From assembly GCF_004348115.1 (NCBI RefSeq), contig NZ_QPFB01000001.1, positions 3,240,028-3,304,027 on the forward strand: DNA of 64,000 nucleotides. The letters are read 5' to 3'. This DNA comes from Stenotrophomonas sp. ATCM1_4. GTDB lineage: Bacteria > Pseudomonadota > Gammaproteobacteria > Xanthomonadales > Xanthomonadaceae. The notes under the pieces were generated by a model. That model ran no database searches. It was not told the origin of the DNA and worked only from the letters and a program-made list of their open reading frames with translations. This document shows, one piece after another, positions 34,924-44,600 of this stretch (position 1 is its first letter; each line of letters begins with the position of its first letter). The translations under genes and the position numbers were made by a program.

Positions 34924-35895
34924 TCAGCGCTCCAGCGGCGGCGGGTTGCCGCGTGCCGGTGCCGGCTTGCGCTCGTCCTGGCGGCCGAATGCCTCCCTGG
35001 CCAATTCAGCGACGCCGGCGATCGAACCGATCACGCCGGAGGCCTCCATCGGCATCAGCACCAGCTTCTGGTTCGGCGAGTTGGCCAGTTCGGCGAAGGC
35101 CTCCACGTACTTCTGCGCGACGAAGTAGTTGATCGCCTGCACGTTGCCGTTGGCGATGGCGTCGGACACCATCGTGGTCGCCTTGGCTTCGGCCTCGGCC
35201 AGGCGCTCGCGGGCCTCAGCATCACGGAAGGCGGCCTCCTTGCGGCCCTCGGCCTCCAGCACCGCGGCCTGCTTCTGGCCTTCGGCGCGCAGGATCTCCG
35301 ACTGGCGGACGCCTTCGGCTTCCAGCACCGCGGCGCGCTTGTTCTGCTCGGCCATCTTCTGCTGCTGCATCGACTGCACCAGGTTCGTCGGCGGCTGGAT
35401 GTCCTTGATCTCGATGCGGGTGACCTTCACGCCCCACGGGTTGGTGGCGTGGTCAACGACGTTGAGCAGCTTGGCGTTGATGGTCTCGCGCTGGCTCAGC
35501 GATTCGTCCAGGTCCATCGAACCGATCACGGTGCGGATGTTGGTCTGGACCAGGGCGATCATCGCCACTTCCAGGTTGGCCACTTCATAGGCCGCCTTGG
35601 CCGCGTCCAGCACCTGGAAGAACACCACCCCATCCACGCGCACGACCGCGTTGTCCTTGGTGATCACGTCCTGGCTGGGGACGTCCAGCACCTGCTCCAT
35701 CATGTTGACCTTGCGCCCCACCCCGTACACCACCGGAAACAGGAAGTGCAGGCCGGGGGTCATCGTGTGGGTGTACCTGCCGAAGCGCTCGACCGTCCAC
35801 TCGTAGCCCTGCGGCACCATGCGCACGGTCTTGAACAGGACGATGATGCCTGCCACCGCCACGACCAACGCGAGAAACCCTGCTCCGCCGCCCAT
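34924..35895 (-). CDS. SPFH/stomatin-like membrane protein (QmcA-type)
   Basis: 323 residues. One amino-terminal membrane segment (about 4-20) is followed by the SPFH domain (VPQGYEWTVERFGRYTHTMTPGLHFLFP, then VNMMEQVLDVPSQDVITKDNAVVRVDGVVFFQV). After it comes a coiled-coil rich in Ala/Glu/Lys repeats (about 185-250, LEAEGVRQSEILRAEGQKQAAVLEAEGRKEAAF). The family forms oligomeric rings at the membrane. It is translated together with NfeD, as in the known STOM-NfeD operons. The start MGGGAGFLALVV has no alternative close by. Confidence 0.93.
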   Translation of the reverse strand: MGGGAGFLALVVAVAGIIVLFKTVRMVPQGYEWTVERFGRYTHTMTPGLHFLFPVVYGVGRKVNMMEQVLDVPSQDVITKDNAVVRVDGVVFFQVLDAAKAAYEVANLEVAMIALVQTNIRTVIGSMDLDESLSQRETINAKLLNVVDHATNPWGVKVTRIEIKDIQPPTNLVQSMQQQKMAEQNKRAAVLEAEGVRQSEILRAEGQKQAAVLEAEGRKEAAFRDAEARERLAEAEAKATTMVSDAIANGNVQAINYFVAQKYVEAFAELANSPNQKLVLMPMEASGVIGSIAGVAELAREAFGRQDERKPAPARGNPPPLER

Positions 35896-35946
35896 TTGCC
35901 CTCTCCCGAGCCTGTGTGATGGGGCGAGTATAGCCAGCCCCGCCGG

Positions 35947-36249
35947 TTACAGCGGCAGGCGCCCGCGCAGGATGTCGGCGAACATCACCCAGTCGCCGGC
36001 GAAGGAATAGAACGGATGGCTGAAGGTGGCCGGGCGGTTCTTCTCGAAAAAGAAGTGCCCCACCCAGGCGAAGCCGTAACCGCACAGCAGCGCGGCCAGC
36101 AACCAGCCCCATTGCTGCTGCCACATGGCCAACGCCAGGCAGCCGAGCACGCCCCAGCTGCCGATGAAGTGCAGCCGGCGGCAGGTGCGGTTGCGGTGCT
36201 CCTGCAGGTAGTACGGGTAGAACTGACGGAAACTGCTGAAACGCGACAT
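35947..36249 (-). CDS. DUF962 / Mpo1-like membrane protein
   Basis: 100 residues from ATG at 36247-36249. Motifs FRQFYPYYLQEHRNRTCRRLHFIG (with the conserved HRN and His residues), GYGFAWVGHFFFEKNRPATFSHPFYSF and a final AGDWVMF identify the DUF962/Mpo1 family, with two to three membrane helices. The yeast relative Mpo1 is a dioxygenase that shortens 2-hydroxy fatty acids using iron-binding histidines, and the histidines are present here. Whether bacterial members do the same is not established. It follows ynfA on the minus strand after 38 bases. Confidence 0.85.
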   Translation of the reverse strand: MSRFSSFRQFYPYYLQEHRNRTCRRLHFIGSWGVLGCLALAMWQQQWGWLLAALLCGYGFAWVGHFFFEKNRPATFSHPFYSFAGDWVMFADILRGRLPL

Positions 36250-36287
36250 GGCCTGCTCCCGGGGTTCCCGCGCGCAGGATAGAACCT

Positions 36288-36611
36288 TCAGTCGGCGCGT
36301 GGCGCGAACATGATCACGGCCATGCCGAGCAGGCACAGGCCACCGCCCAGCAGGTCCCAGCGGCTCGGCCGCACTGCATCCACCAGCCACAGCCACAGCA
36401 GCGCCACGCACACATAGACGCCGCCGTAGGCCGCATAGACGCGCCCGCTGGCGGTGGGGTGCAAGGTCAGCAGCCAGGCAAACAGCGCCAGGCTCGCCGC
36501 CGCCGGCAGCAGCAGCCAGGGACTGCCCTGTTTGCGCAGCCACAACCACGGCAGGTAGCAGCCGACGATCTCGGCCACCGCGGTCAGCAGGAACAGCAAC
36601 GCCGTCTTCAT
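36288..36611 (-). CDS. YnfA-family (UPF0060) membrane protein
   Basis: 107 residues, four membrane helices. The opening [22 protein letters not shown] and the [23 protein letters not shown] block are diagnostic of the YnfA family, related to small multidrug resistance transporters. Transport of toxic cations has been suggested for some members. The start codon overlaps the mazG stop by four bases (ATGA), so it is coupled to mazG. Confidence 0.92.
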   Translation of the reverse strand: MKTALLFLLTAVAEIVGCYLPWLWLRKQGSPWLLLPAAASLALFAWLLTLHPTASGRVYAAYGGVYVCVALLWLWLVDAVRPSRWDLLGGGLCLLGMAVIMFAPRAD

Positions 36612-37426
36612 CGCGCCGCGCCCTTTTCCTCGTCCTTCACCTGCCGCCACAGTGCTTCCTGCTGCGCCAGGTCCAGGTCCTGCATGGCACCACCGCGTGC
36701 CCGCGCGTGTGCTTCCATCGCGCGGAAGCGGCGCTCGAACTTGAGGTTGGCCTGGCGCAACGCGGTGCCGACATCGACGCGCGCGTGCCGCGCGAGGTTG
36801 GCGCAGACGAACAGCACGTCGCCGATCTCCTCCTGCAGGCGCGCCTGGTTGGCATCGACCGGCCCGGCGGCGAATTCGGCCTGCACCTCATCCACCTCCT
36901 CGCGCAGCTTGTCCAGCACCGGCACCGGGTCGGGCCAGTCGAAGCCGGTGCGCGCGGCACGCGACTGCAGCTTGGTCGCCCGTTGCCATTCCGGCAGGCC
37001 ACGCGAGATGCCGGCCAGCGCCGAATCATCGGTCTCGCCCCGGGCGGCACGCTCGGCGCGCTTGATCTGTTCCCAATTGGCACTGACATCGCCGGCACCG
37101 TCAACGCGGTCGTCGGCGAAGATGTGCGGATGGCGGCGGACCATCTTGTCGCTGATCGAGGCCACCACGTCACCGAAGTCGAACGCCCCCTGCTCGCTGG
37201 CCATCTGCGCGTGGAACACCACCTGCAGCAGCAGGTCGCCGAGTTCGTCCTTCAGGTCGTCCAGGTCGTTGCGATCGATCGCATCGGCCACCTCGTAGGC
37301 TTCCTCGACGGTGTACGGCGCGATGCTGGCGAAGTCCTGCTGCAGGTCCCACGGACAGCCGCCGTCCGGATCGCGCAGGCGCGCCATGATGTTCAACAGC
37401 ATCTGGATGTCGTTGCGCCCGGACAT
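36608..37426 (-). CDS. mazG: Nucleoside triphosphate pyrophosphohydrolase
   Basis: 272 residues with two tandem MazG domains. The first has [35 protein letters not shown] (about 40-75) and the second [26 protein letters not shown] (about 190-230), each with the ExxE..ExxD metal-binding pattern. It hydrolyses non-canonical or excess NTPs to NMP and pyrophosphate. The start [20 protein letters not shown] matches family starts; the longer in-frame reading crosses the intergenic hairpin and was rejected. It sits between cysQ and ynfA on one strand. Confidence 0.95.
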   Translation of the reverse strand: MSGRNDIQMLLNIMARLRDPDGGCPWDLQQDFASIAPYTVEEAYEVADAIDRNDLDDLKDELGDLLLQVVFHAQMASEQGAFDFGDVVASISDKMVRRHPHIFADDRVDGAGDVSANWEQIKRAERAARGETDDSALAGISRGLPEWQRATKLQSRAARTGFDWPDPVPVLDKLREEVDEVQAEFAAGPVDANQARLQEEIGDVLFVCANLARHARVDVGTALRQANLKFERRFRAMEAHARARGGAMQDLDLAQQEALWRQVKDEEKGAAR

Positions 37427-37446
37427 GTCGGTGGTGCCCTCATCAA

Positions 37447-37470
37447 CAAAGCGCCGGCTTCGGCCGGCGC
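37447..37470 (-). terminator. Hairpin between cysQ and mazG
   Basis: GCGCCGGC, loop TTCG (CGAA on the minus strand), GCCGGCGC: an 8-bp perfect stem followed on the minus strand by TTTGTTG. It may partly end transcription from nudE-cysQ before mazG. Confidence 0.45.
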
Positions 37471-37493
37471 GGATCAGCATGCAGGCAGCGGGC

Positions 37494-38296
<803 letters not shown>

Positions 38297-38300
<4 letters not shown>

Positions 38301-38845
38301 GCCTGCTTCCCCAGCCACTCGCGGGCGATGAACAAGGCCGCCAGCGAACGGCCTTCGGAGAAGTCCTCGCGCAGCATCAGCTGGTCCAGCTCAGCCAGCT
38401 TCCACGGCACCACTTCCAGCTCCTCCGGCTCATCCCCGGCCAGCCGTTCCGGGTACAGGTCACGCGCCAGCACCAGCCAGGACGCGTGGCTCATGTAGGT
38501 CGGTGCCAATGTCATCGCACGCAGGACCTCGACCTTGCGCGCGCCGTAGCCGGCTTCTTCCTTCAGCTCGCGGTCGGCGGCCTGTTCAGGGGTTTCGCCG
38601 GCATCGATGCGGCCCTTGACCAAGCCCAGTTCGTAGCGGTGCAGGCCGGCGGCGTACTCGCGCACCAGCAGCACGGTCTCGGCGTCCAGCATCGGCACCA
38701 CCACCACCGCGCCATGCCCACGGCTCACCAGCCGCTGGAAGTGGCGGCGTTCACCGTTGGAAAACTCCAGGTCCAGCTGTTCCTGGCGGAACGGACCAAT
38801 GTCCTGCTCGACCACCTTGTGGATCTGCGGCAACCGGCGGCTCAT
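38297..38845 (-). CDS. nudE: ADP compounds hydrolase NudE (Nudix)
   Basis: 182 residues from ATG at 38843-38845. The Nudix box GRIDAGETPEQAADRELKEEAGY is complete, near residues 79-101. The preceding VVVVPMLDAETVLLVREYAAGLHRYELGLVKG and the trailing TLAPTYMSHASWLVLARDLYPERL match NudE proteins, which cleave ADP-ribose, Ap3A or NADH to AMP plus product. It is first in the minus-strand run nudE-cysQ-mazG-ynfA-DUF962 and divergent from rsmE across 124 bases. Confidence 0.92.
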
Positions 38846-38969
38846 GCGTGGGCCCCGGCACGAATGCGGAGGATCGATAGAATGCGCATTGGCAGATACG
38901 TTCTCATGAGCCTGAAATGCTAGCAGACCCGGCCCCTTTCCCGCCGACCCGCCATTGCGAGGTCCCCCG

Positions 38970-39704
38970 ATGCGCCTGACCCGTTGCCCCGTCGACCTGC
39001 CACTGCAGGTGGGCCAGACCCTGTCGCTGCCCGAAGAGGCCGCCAATCACCTGGTGCGGGTGATGCGCCTGCGCGAAGGCGAAGGCTGCGTGCTGTTCAA
39101 CGGTGACGGCCACGATTACGCCGCCACGGTCAGCAGCATCGGCAAGCGCGAGGTGCAGGTGCATGTCGACCGCTCCGACGCACTGGACAACGAATCGCCG
39201 CTGACGATCACCCTGCTGCAGGGCATCGCGCGCGGCGAGAAGATGGACCTGATCCTGCAGAAGGCCACCGAACTGGGCGTGAGCCGGATCCTGCCGGTCA
39301 ATGCCGAGCGCACCGAGGTGAAGCTGGATGCGGCGCGCGCCGAGAAACGGCTGGCGCACTGGCGCAGCGTGGTTGGCTCGGCCTGCGGGCAATCCGGGCG
39401 CGCACGGATTCCCCGGATCGACGCACCGCTGTCATTGGCCGCCGCGGCCGCGGCCTTGCCGCTCCAGACCCTGCGACTGACGTTGGACCCGCAGGGCGAG
39501 CATCGCCTTGCCACGCTGGAGGCGGCACCGGCCAATGGCGTGGTGATCGCGATCGGTCCGGAAGGCGGCTGGTCGCCCCGTGACCGCCAGCAACTGGCCG
39601 ATGCCGGCTTCCAGGGCCTGCAGCTCGGCCCGCGCATCCTGCGCACCGAAACCGCGGGGCTGGCGGCCATCGCCGCATTGCAGGCGAAGCTGGGCGATCT
39701 CTGA
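38970..39704 (+). CDS. rsmE: 16S rRNA (uracil1498-N3)-methyltransferase
   Basis: 244 residues. A PUA-like amino end (RVMRLREGEGCVLFNGDGHDY) is followed by a SPOUT methyltransferase fold: ITLLQGIARGEKMDLILQKATELGVSRILPV, ERTEVKLDAARAEKRLAHWRSVVGSACGQSGRARIP, and the knotted SAM-binding end AIGPEGGWSPRDRQ..GFQGLQLGPRILRTETAGLAAIAAL. These are diagnostic. It methylates U1498 of 16S rRNA in the small subunit. The ATG at 38970 was chosen; an in-frame start 15 bases upstream only adds MRGPP. It stands alone and ends before a bidirectional terminator. Confidence 0.96.
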   Translation: MRLTRCPVDLPLQVGQTLSLPEEAANHLVRVMRLREGEGCVLFNGDGHDYAATVSSIGKREVQVHVDRSDALDNESPLTITLLQGIARGEKMDLILQKATELGVSRILPVNAERTEVKLDAARAEKRLAHWRSVVGSACGQSGRARIPRIDAPLSLAAAAAALPLQTLRLTLDPQGEHRLATLEAAPANGVVIAIGPEGGWSPRDRQQLADAGFQGLQLGPRILRTETAGLAAIAALQAKLGDL

Positions 39705-39769
39705 GCGTTGCCGGGTGCACGCAGGAGTGGCCCGGCAGGCGGTCGCGGCCGCACAGGCTGGTGACAGAT

Positions 39770-39804
39770 AAAAAAAAAAGCCGCGCGAGTGCGCGGCTTT
39801 TCCT
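39770..39804. terminator. Bidirectional terminator between rsmE and chpC
   Basis: GCCGCGC, loop GAGT, GCGCGGC with TTTTCC on the plus side and a run of ten A (T on the minus strand) on the other. It can end both the plus-strand rsmE transcript and the long minus-strand pil-chp transcript. Confidence 0.85.
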
Positions 39805-39819
39805 GTCCCGGCGCTGGGC

Positions 39820-40290
39820 TCAGGCGGCTGCCAGCGCCGCGGTCACCGCGCTTTCGATGGCATCCAGGTCCGGCAGCAGGGCACTCTGCTCGCCCAGCAG
39901 CACGCGCATGTGCACCACGCCCGGCAGGCTTTCTTCCGATGCGTCGGCCAGCAGGCCATCGCGGGGCACCGCGATCAGCTGCGGGAAGGACTGGGTCAGC
40001 AGCGCGAAGTACGGCAGCTCCGGGTTTCCACCCAGGGCCTTGAGCACCACCACCTTGTTGTTGCCGCTGACCGGCTCGCCGCCCTGCCCGCTCAGGCCGG
40101 CATAGGACAGCAGCGGGACGCTCCAGCCGTGCCAGGCGATCTGGCCGACCAGCCAGGCCGGGGCATTGCCGATCGGCTCGACCGGCACACGCGACATCAT
40201 TTCCGCGACCGTGGCATTGGGCAACAGCACGCGCTCGTTGCCGGCCTGGATCAGGACCCCACGTACTTCGTCGTTGTTTGCGTAGCTCAT
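39820..40290 (-). CDS. chpC: CheW-like protein, ChpC type
   Basis: 156 residues from ATG at 40288-40290. The CheW-like fold is visible as VRGVLIQAGNERVLLPNATVAEMMSRVPVEPIGNAPAWLVGQIAWHGWSVPLLSYAGLSG, followed by ALLTQSFPQLIAVPRDGL. It probably links receptor and kinase as a second adaptor besides PilI. It is the last gene of the cluster, 25 bases after the CheB-like gene, matching the ChpC position in Pseudomonas. Its start is reached directly from the long co-transcript. Confidence 0.85.
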   Translation of the reverse strand: MSYANNDEVRGVLIQAGNERVLLPNATVAEMMSRVPVEPIGNAPAWLVGQIAWHGWSVPLLSYAGLSGQGGEPVSGNNKVVVLKALGGNPELPYFALLTQSFPQLIAVPRDGLLADASEESLPGVVHMRVLLGEQSALLPDLDAIESAVTAALAAA

Positions 40291-40315
40291 CGTCGATTCC
40301 TTGGTTGCGCCGGCA

Positions 40316-41638
40316 TCAGCCGGCGCAATGCGTTGCCAGTTCGGCTGCCAGATACTCCGGGTCGCCCGCCGGCTTGCCGGCAACCGCCAGCTGACTGGCC
40401 GCCGCCGGGTCGTAGCAGCCTTCACCGATCTGGCCCGCGACCCAGCCACCGCGTTCGGCGAACGCCAGCACCGGTTCGACCAGGCCGACATCGGCGCCAC
40501 TGAGCAGCATCACCGCGCTGCGCACCGGGTCCAATGCCTCCAGCAGGTCACCCTGCCCGTCGCCAAAGCGCAAGCCGCCCTCGGACGACAGGCTGGTGGC
40601 ATCCGGCAGGATGTAGACATTGCCGCCGGCCAGGCTGACGCCCGGTTCGGCAAGGCTCACCGGCAAGCTGGTCGCACGCGACATCTGCTTGACCAGGTTG
40701 GCGTACCGGCCACCGTCCAGGCGCAACTGCACCAGCACCGGGCGCGCGAAATCTTCCGGCAGGCCGGCCAGCACGCGGCGCACCGCGTCCGGGCCGCCGA
40801 TGCCGGCGAACAGCAGCACCGCTCCGCCATCGGCACCTTCTTCCTCGATGTCGACCAGCGACAGCGAGGTGTTCAGCAGGCTGGCAAGCGCGGGCGGTGG
40901 CGGGGCCTCCGGCGCCGCCGCAACCTCCTGGTAACCCTCTTCCTCGACCAGCGACCACTTGCTGAAGTCCATGACCGGTGCGGTGGTCTCCGCCGCCGGC
41001 ACCTGCACGGCCGGTTCGGTCCCGGCCGGTTCCGGCAGCGGCGGCGGCAGCACCGGCGACTCGGCCGCCGGCGTTGCGATCAGTTCCTCGAAGGAAAGCA
41101 CCTGCGGACGCTCTTCGGGCACGACCGGCGGCACGTACAGCGCGTCGGCCGGCACGTCCACCGACTCGACGAATGCCTCGTCGAGGTGGAACTGCAACGG
41201 CGCATCGACATGGCGATCGGCCGGACGTTCCGGCAGCCCCGGCTCGAGCGCGGCGGCCGGCTCGGCGGCCTCGTCCTCCTGCCCGGGGGGCAGCACGTTG
41301 CCATGTCCCTGCAGCTTGGCCGCCAGGTGGCGAATCCAGCGCTGCGCCTCCCAGCCCTCGCGACGCGCGGCCAGTTCGGCTTCCTCGAACATCAGGGTCA
41401 GGTGCGGGGCTTCGAGCAGCGGCCCCAGGCGCTCCAGGGCGTCCTCAACCGCCGGCTCCAACGCCACCAGCACCACCTGCGGCGCAGCCGCTTCCAGGGC
41501 GGCACCGTCGAGCTGGTTGGGATCCTCCTCCAGCACGACGTGGCCACCGGCGGCGGCGATTGCCTCACGCAGGCGTTCGCGTGCCGCACCGGCACGGGCC
41601 AGCAGGGCTACCGGCTTGGTGGTGTCATTCGCGTACAC
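40316..41638 (-). CDS. CheB-like protein of the Chp system, probably catalytically inactive
   Basis: 440 residues from a GTG at 41636-41638 with GGGGA 7 bases ahead, overlapping the chpA end by 14 bases. A receiver-like part (about 7-100) and a long acidic, proline-rich linker precede a CheB-type domain (about 285-440). Aligned by eye with E. coli CheB, the Ser of GASTGG is replaced (FAGIGGPDAVRR), the His of TQHMP is replaced (VQLRLDGGRY), and the GMGNDGA aspartate region reads SGADVGLVEPV. Ser and His are therefore lost, so methylesterase activity is unlikely. Position matches chpB in Pseudomonas; a structural role is possible. Confidence 0.75.
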   Translation of the reverse strand: MYANDTTKPVALLARAGAARERLREAIAAAGGHVVLEEDPNQLDGAALEAAAPQVVLVALEPAVEDALERLGPLLEAPHLTLMFEEAELAARREGWEAQRWIRHLAAKLQGHGNVLPPGQEDEAAEPAAALEPGLPERPADRHVDAPLQFHLDEAFVESVDVPADALYVPPVVPEERPQVLSFEELIATPAAESPVLPPPLPEPAGTEPAVQVPAAETTAPVMDFSKWSLVEEEGYQEVAAAPEAPPPPALASLLNTSLSLVDIEEEGADGGAVLLFAGIGGPDAVRRVLAGLPEDFARPVLVQLRLDGGRYANLVKQMSRATSLPVSLAEPGVSLAGGNVYILPDATSLSSEGGLRFGDGQGDLLEALDPVRSAVMLLSGADVGLVEPVLAFAERGGWVAGQIGEGCYDPAAASQLAVAGKPAGDPEYLAAELATHCAG

Positions 41639-44600
41639 GTGCGATCCCCAGCAGGTCGTAGACATTGCGCATCAGGTCCAGCTCCTGGTACGGCTTGCCC
41701 AGGTAACGCTGCACGCCGATCTCGAACGCACGCTGGCGATGCTTGTCACCGCTGCGCGAGGTGATCATCACGATCGGCACGTCCTTGTAGCGCGGGTCGG
41801 CGCGCATGGCGGTGGCCAGCTCGTAGCCGTCCATGCGCGGCATCTCGATGTCCAGCAGCATCAGGTCGGGCACGCGCTCTTCCAGCAGCTCCAGCGCCTC
41901 GACGCCGTCGCGTGCGGCGGCGACCTCGAAGTTGTGGCGCTCCAGCACGCGGCCGGTGACCTTGCGCATGGTCAGCGAATCGTCGACCACCATCACCAGC
42001 GGCGCATGACGCTGGCTGGTGACCACGGTCGCCTCCACCGCCTGCTGCGGCTGGGCCAGGTGGCGACGCACCAGCGGCGCGACGTCCAGGATCACCACCA
42101 CGTTGCCTTCGCCGGTGATGGTGGCGCCGTAGATGCCCGGTACCGAGGCGATCTGCAGGCCCACCGGCTTGACCACGATTTCGCGGTTGCCCAGCACCTG
42201 GTCGATCGCCACCGCCGCGCGCAGGTCGCCCGAGCGCACCAGCAGCAACGGGATCTCGTTCTGGCCTTCGGCCTTGGCCGCGGCCTGGCCGACCAGGGTG
42301 CCCAGGTTGTACAGGGTGAAGTCTTCGCCGTTGTAGTGGTAACCGCTCTGCCCGGATTCGAAGCGCTCGCGGAAAATGCGGCCTATACCGCTGACCGATG
42401 CCACCGGCACCGCGTAAGTGGTCTCGCCGATGCGGACGAACACCGCCTGGGTGACCGCCAGCGTCTGCGGCAGGCGCAGGGTGAAGGTGGCGCCGTGGCC
42501 ACGCTCGGAATGGATGTCCACCGAGCCGCCGAGCTGGCGTACTTCGTTGCGCACCACGTCCATGCCCACGCCACGGCCGGCCAGCTGGCTGACCTGCTCG
42601 CTGGTGCTGAAGCCCGAGGCGAAGATCATCTGGTCCAGCTGGCTGTCGTCGATCTGCTCGTCGGCGCCCAGCAGGCCACGCTGCTCGGCGCGACGGCGGA
42701 TCGCCGCGCGGTCCAGGCCGGCGCCGTCATCGGCCACTTCCAGCACGATTTCCGACCCTTCGCGGCGCAGGCGCAGGGCAATCTCGCCTTCCTCGGCCTT
42801 GCCGGCCCGGGCACGTGCGGCCGGTTCTTCCAGGCCATGTGCGACCGAGTTGCGCAGCATATGCTCCAGCGGCGCGACCATGCGGTCGAGCACGTTGCGG
42901 TCCAGTTCGCCGTGCGTGCCTTCCAGCTTCAGGTGCACCTGCTTGCCGGTGTCGTGCGCGGCCTGGCGGACCACGCGACGCAGGCGCGGCACCAGTCCGT
43001 CGAACGGCACCATGCGCGCACGCATCAGGCCGTCCTGCAGTTCCGAGCTCACGCGTGACTGCTGCTGCAGCAGCGTGTCGTAGTTGCGCGACAGCTCGTC
43101 GAGCACGCCCTGCAGGCCGCCCAAGTCGGCCGCCGATTCGTTCAGCGCACGGCTGAGCTGCTGCAGCGTCGAGAAACGGTCCAGTTCCAGCGGGTCGAAG
43201 GTCTGGTCGGCCTGTTCGTGCTCGCGGCGATAGCGGGCGACGATCTGGGCTTCGGTTTCCAGGTCCAGGCGGCGCAGCTGGTCGCGCAGACGCGCGTTGG
43301 TGCGGTCCAGTTCGGCCATGGCGCCACGGAAGGCACCGAGCTGCTGCTCCAGGCGCGAGCGGTAGATCGCCACTTCACCGGCGTGGTTGACCAGGCTGTC
43401 GAGCAGGTCCGCGCGCACGCGCACCTGTTCCTGGCCACGCGGGGCACCGTCTTCCTCGGCGGCCTGCTCGTCGATCACCGGTGCCGACAACGGCACCGCG
43501 GCTGCCAGCGGCTGCGGCTGCACCTCGTCCGTCACCGGCATCGGGGCAGACGCGTCCAGCGCCGGTGCCTCGACCGGTGCTGGTGCCGCTTCGGCGCGGC
43601 CATCGGTACGGGCTTCGAACGCGCCGATCAGGTCCAGCGGCATCTGCACCGCGTGGTGGTCACCGGTATGCACCAGCAGCTGGTGCAGGCGGTCGAAGCC
43701 CCGCTCCAGCAGCGTGACGTCGTCGCGGGTCATCTCGGTGCGGTTGGCCGCCACCGCTTCCAGCAGCGATTCGATGCCGTGGCCAAGGTCGCCAATGGCA
43801 TTGATGCCGGCCATGCGCGCACCACCCTTGAGGGTGTGCAGGTCACGCTGCAGGCCCGCCAGTGCTTCGCGGTCCTCCGGCGTCGAGCGCAGCTCGTGCA
43901 GCAGGCCATCGCAGTGGTCGAGCAGGTCCTTGCCTTCCTCGACGAAGATGTCGACCAGCTCGCGGTCCAGCTCGTTGAAGTCCAGCGGGCCGACCACCAG
44001 TTCGGCCAGCACCGGCTCGGACACCACCACCCGCTGGTCTTCCGGCAACGGGGCGGTCAGTGGTGCCAGTTCGATCCTGGCAGCCATGCCCGGCACATCG
44101 ACCGGCACGTCGGCAACCGGTTCAGCCGGCGCCGTGATTTCGTCGCCCTGCCCGGCCACATCGGCAGCCGGCGTGTCGATCCCTTCCGCATCCACGACCG
44201 GGTCGATTGCGACCTCGGCGCCTGCGGTGGCGGCGGCGTCACGTTCCACGACGACGGCAACCGGCACGTCGACCGCGGCGTCTTCCAGCACCGCTGCGAC
44301 TGCGGCTTCGGCCGCTGCGTCTTCCAGCGGCGCGTCTTCGGCGACGTCACGGGTGTCTTCCAGCCACATTTCGCTGGGCGCGGACACATCGGCATCCTCG
44401 ACAGCGGCCGTCGCTTCGTCCACGGCGGCATCCGTCGCTGCGACGTCGGAGGCAGTTTCCGCGACGTCGACGACAACCGCTTCCGGCAGTGCATCCACGT
44501 CGTTCCCGACCGCGACAGCACCTTCGGCATCGACATCGTGCAGGGCAGCTTCCGAAGCCGGCACCGTTTCGCTATCAGCCAGCGGCGCGAGCTCGGCAGA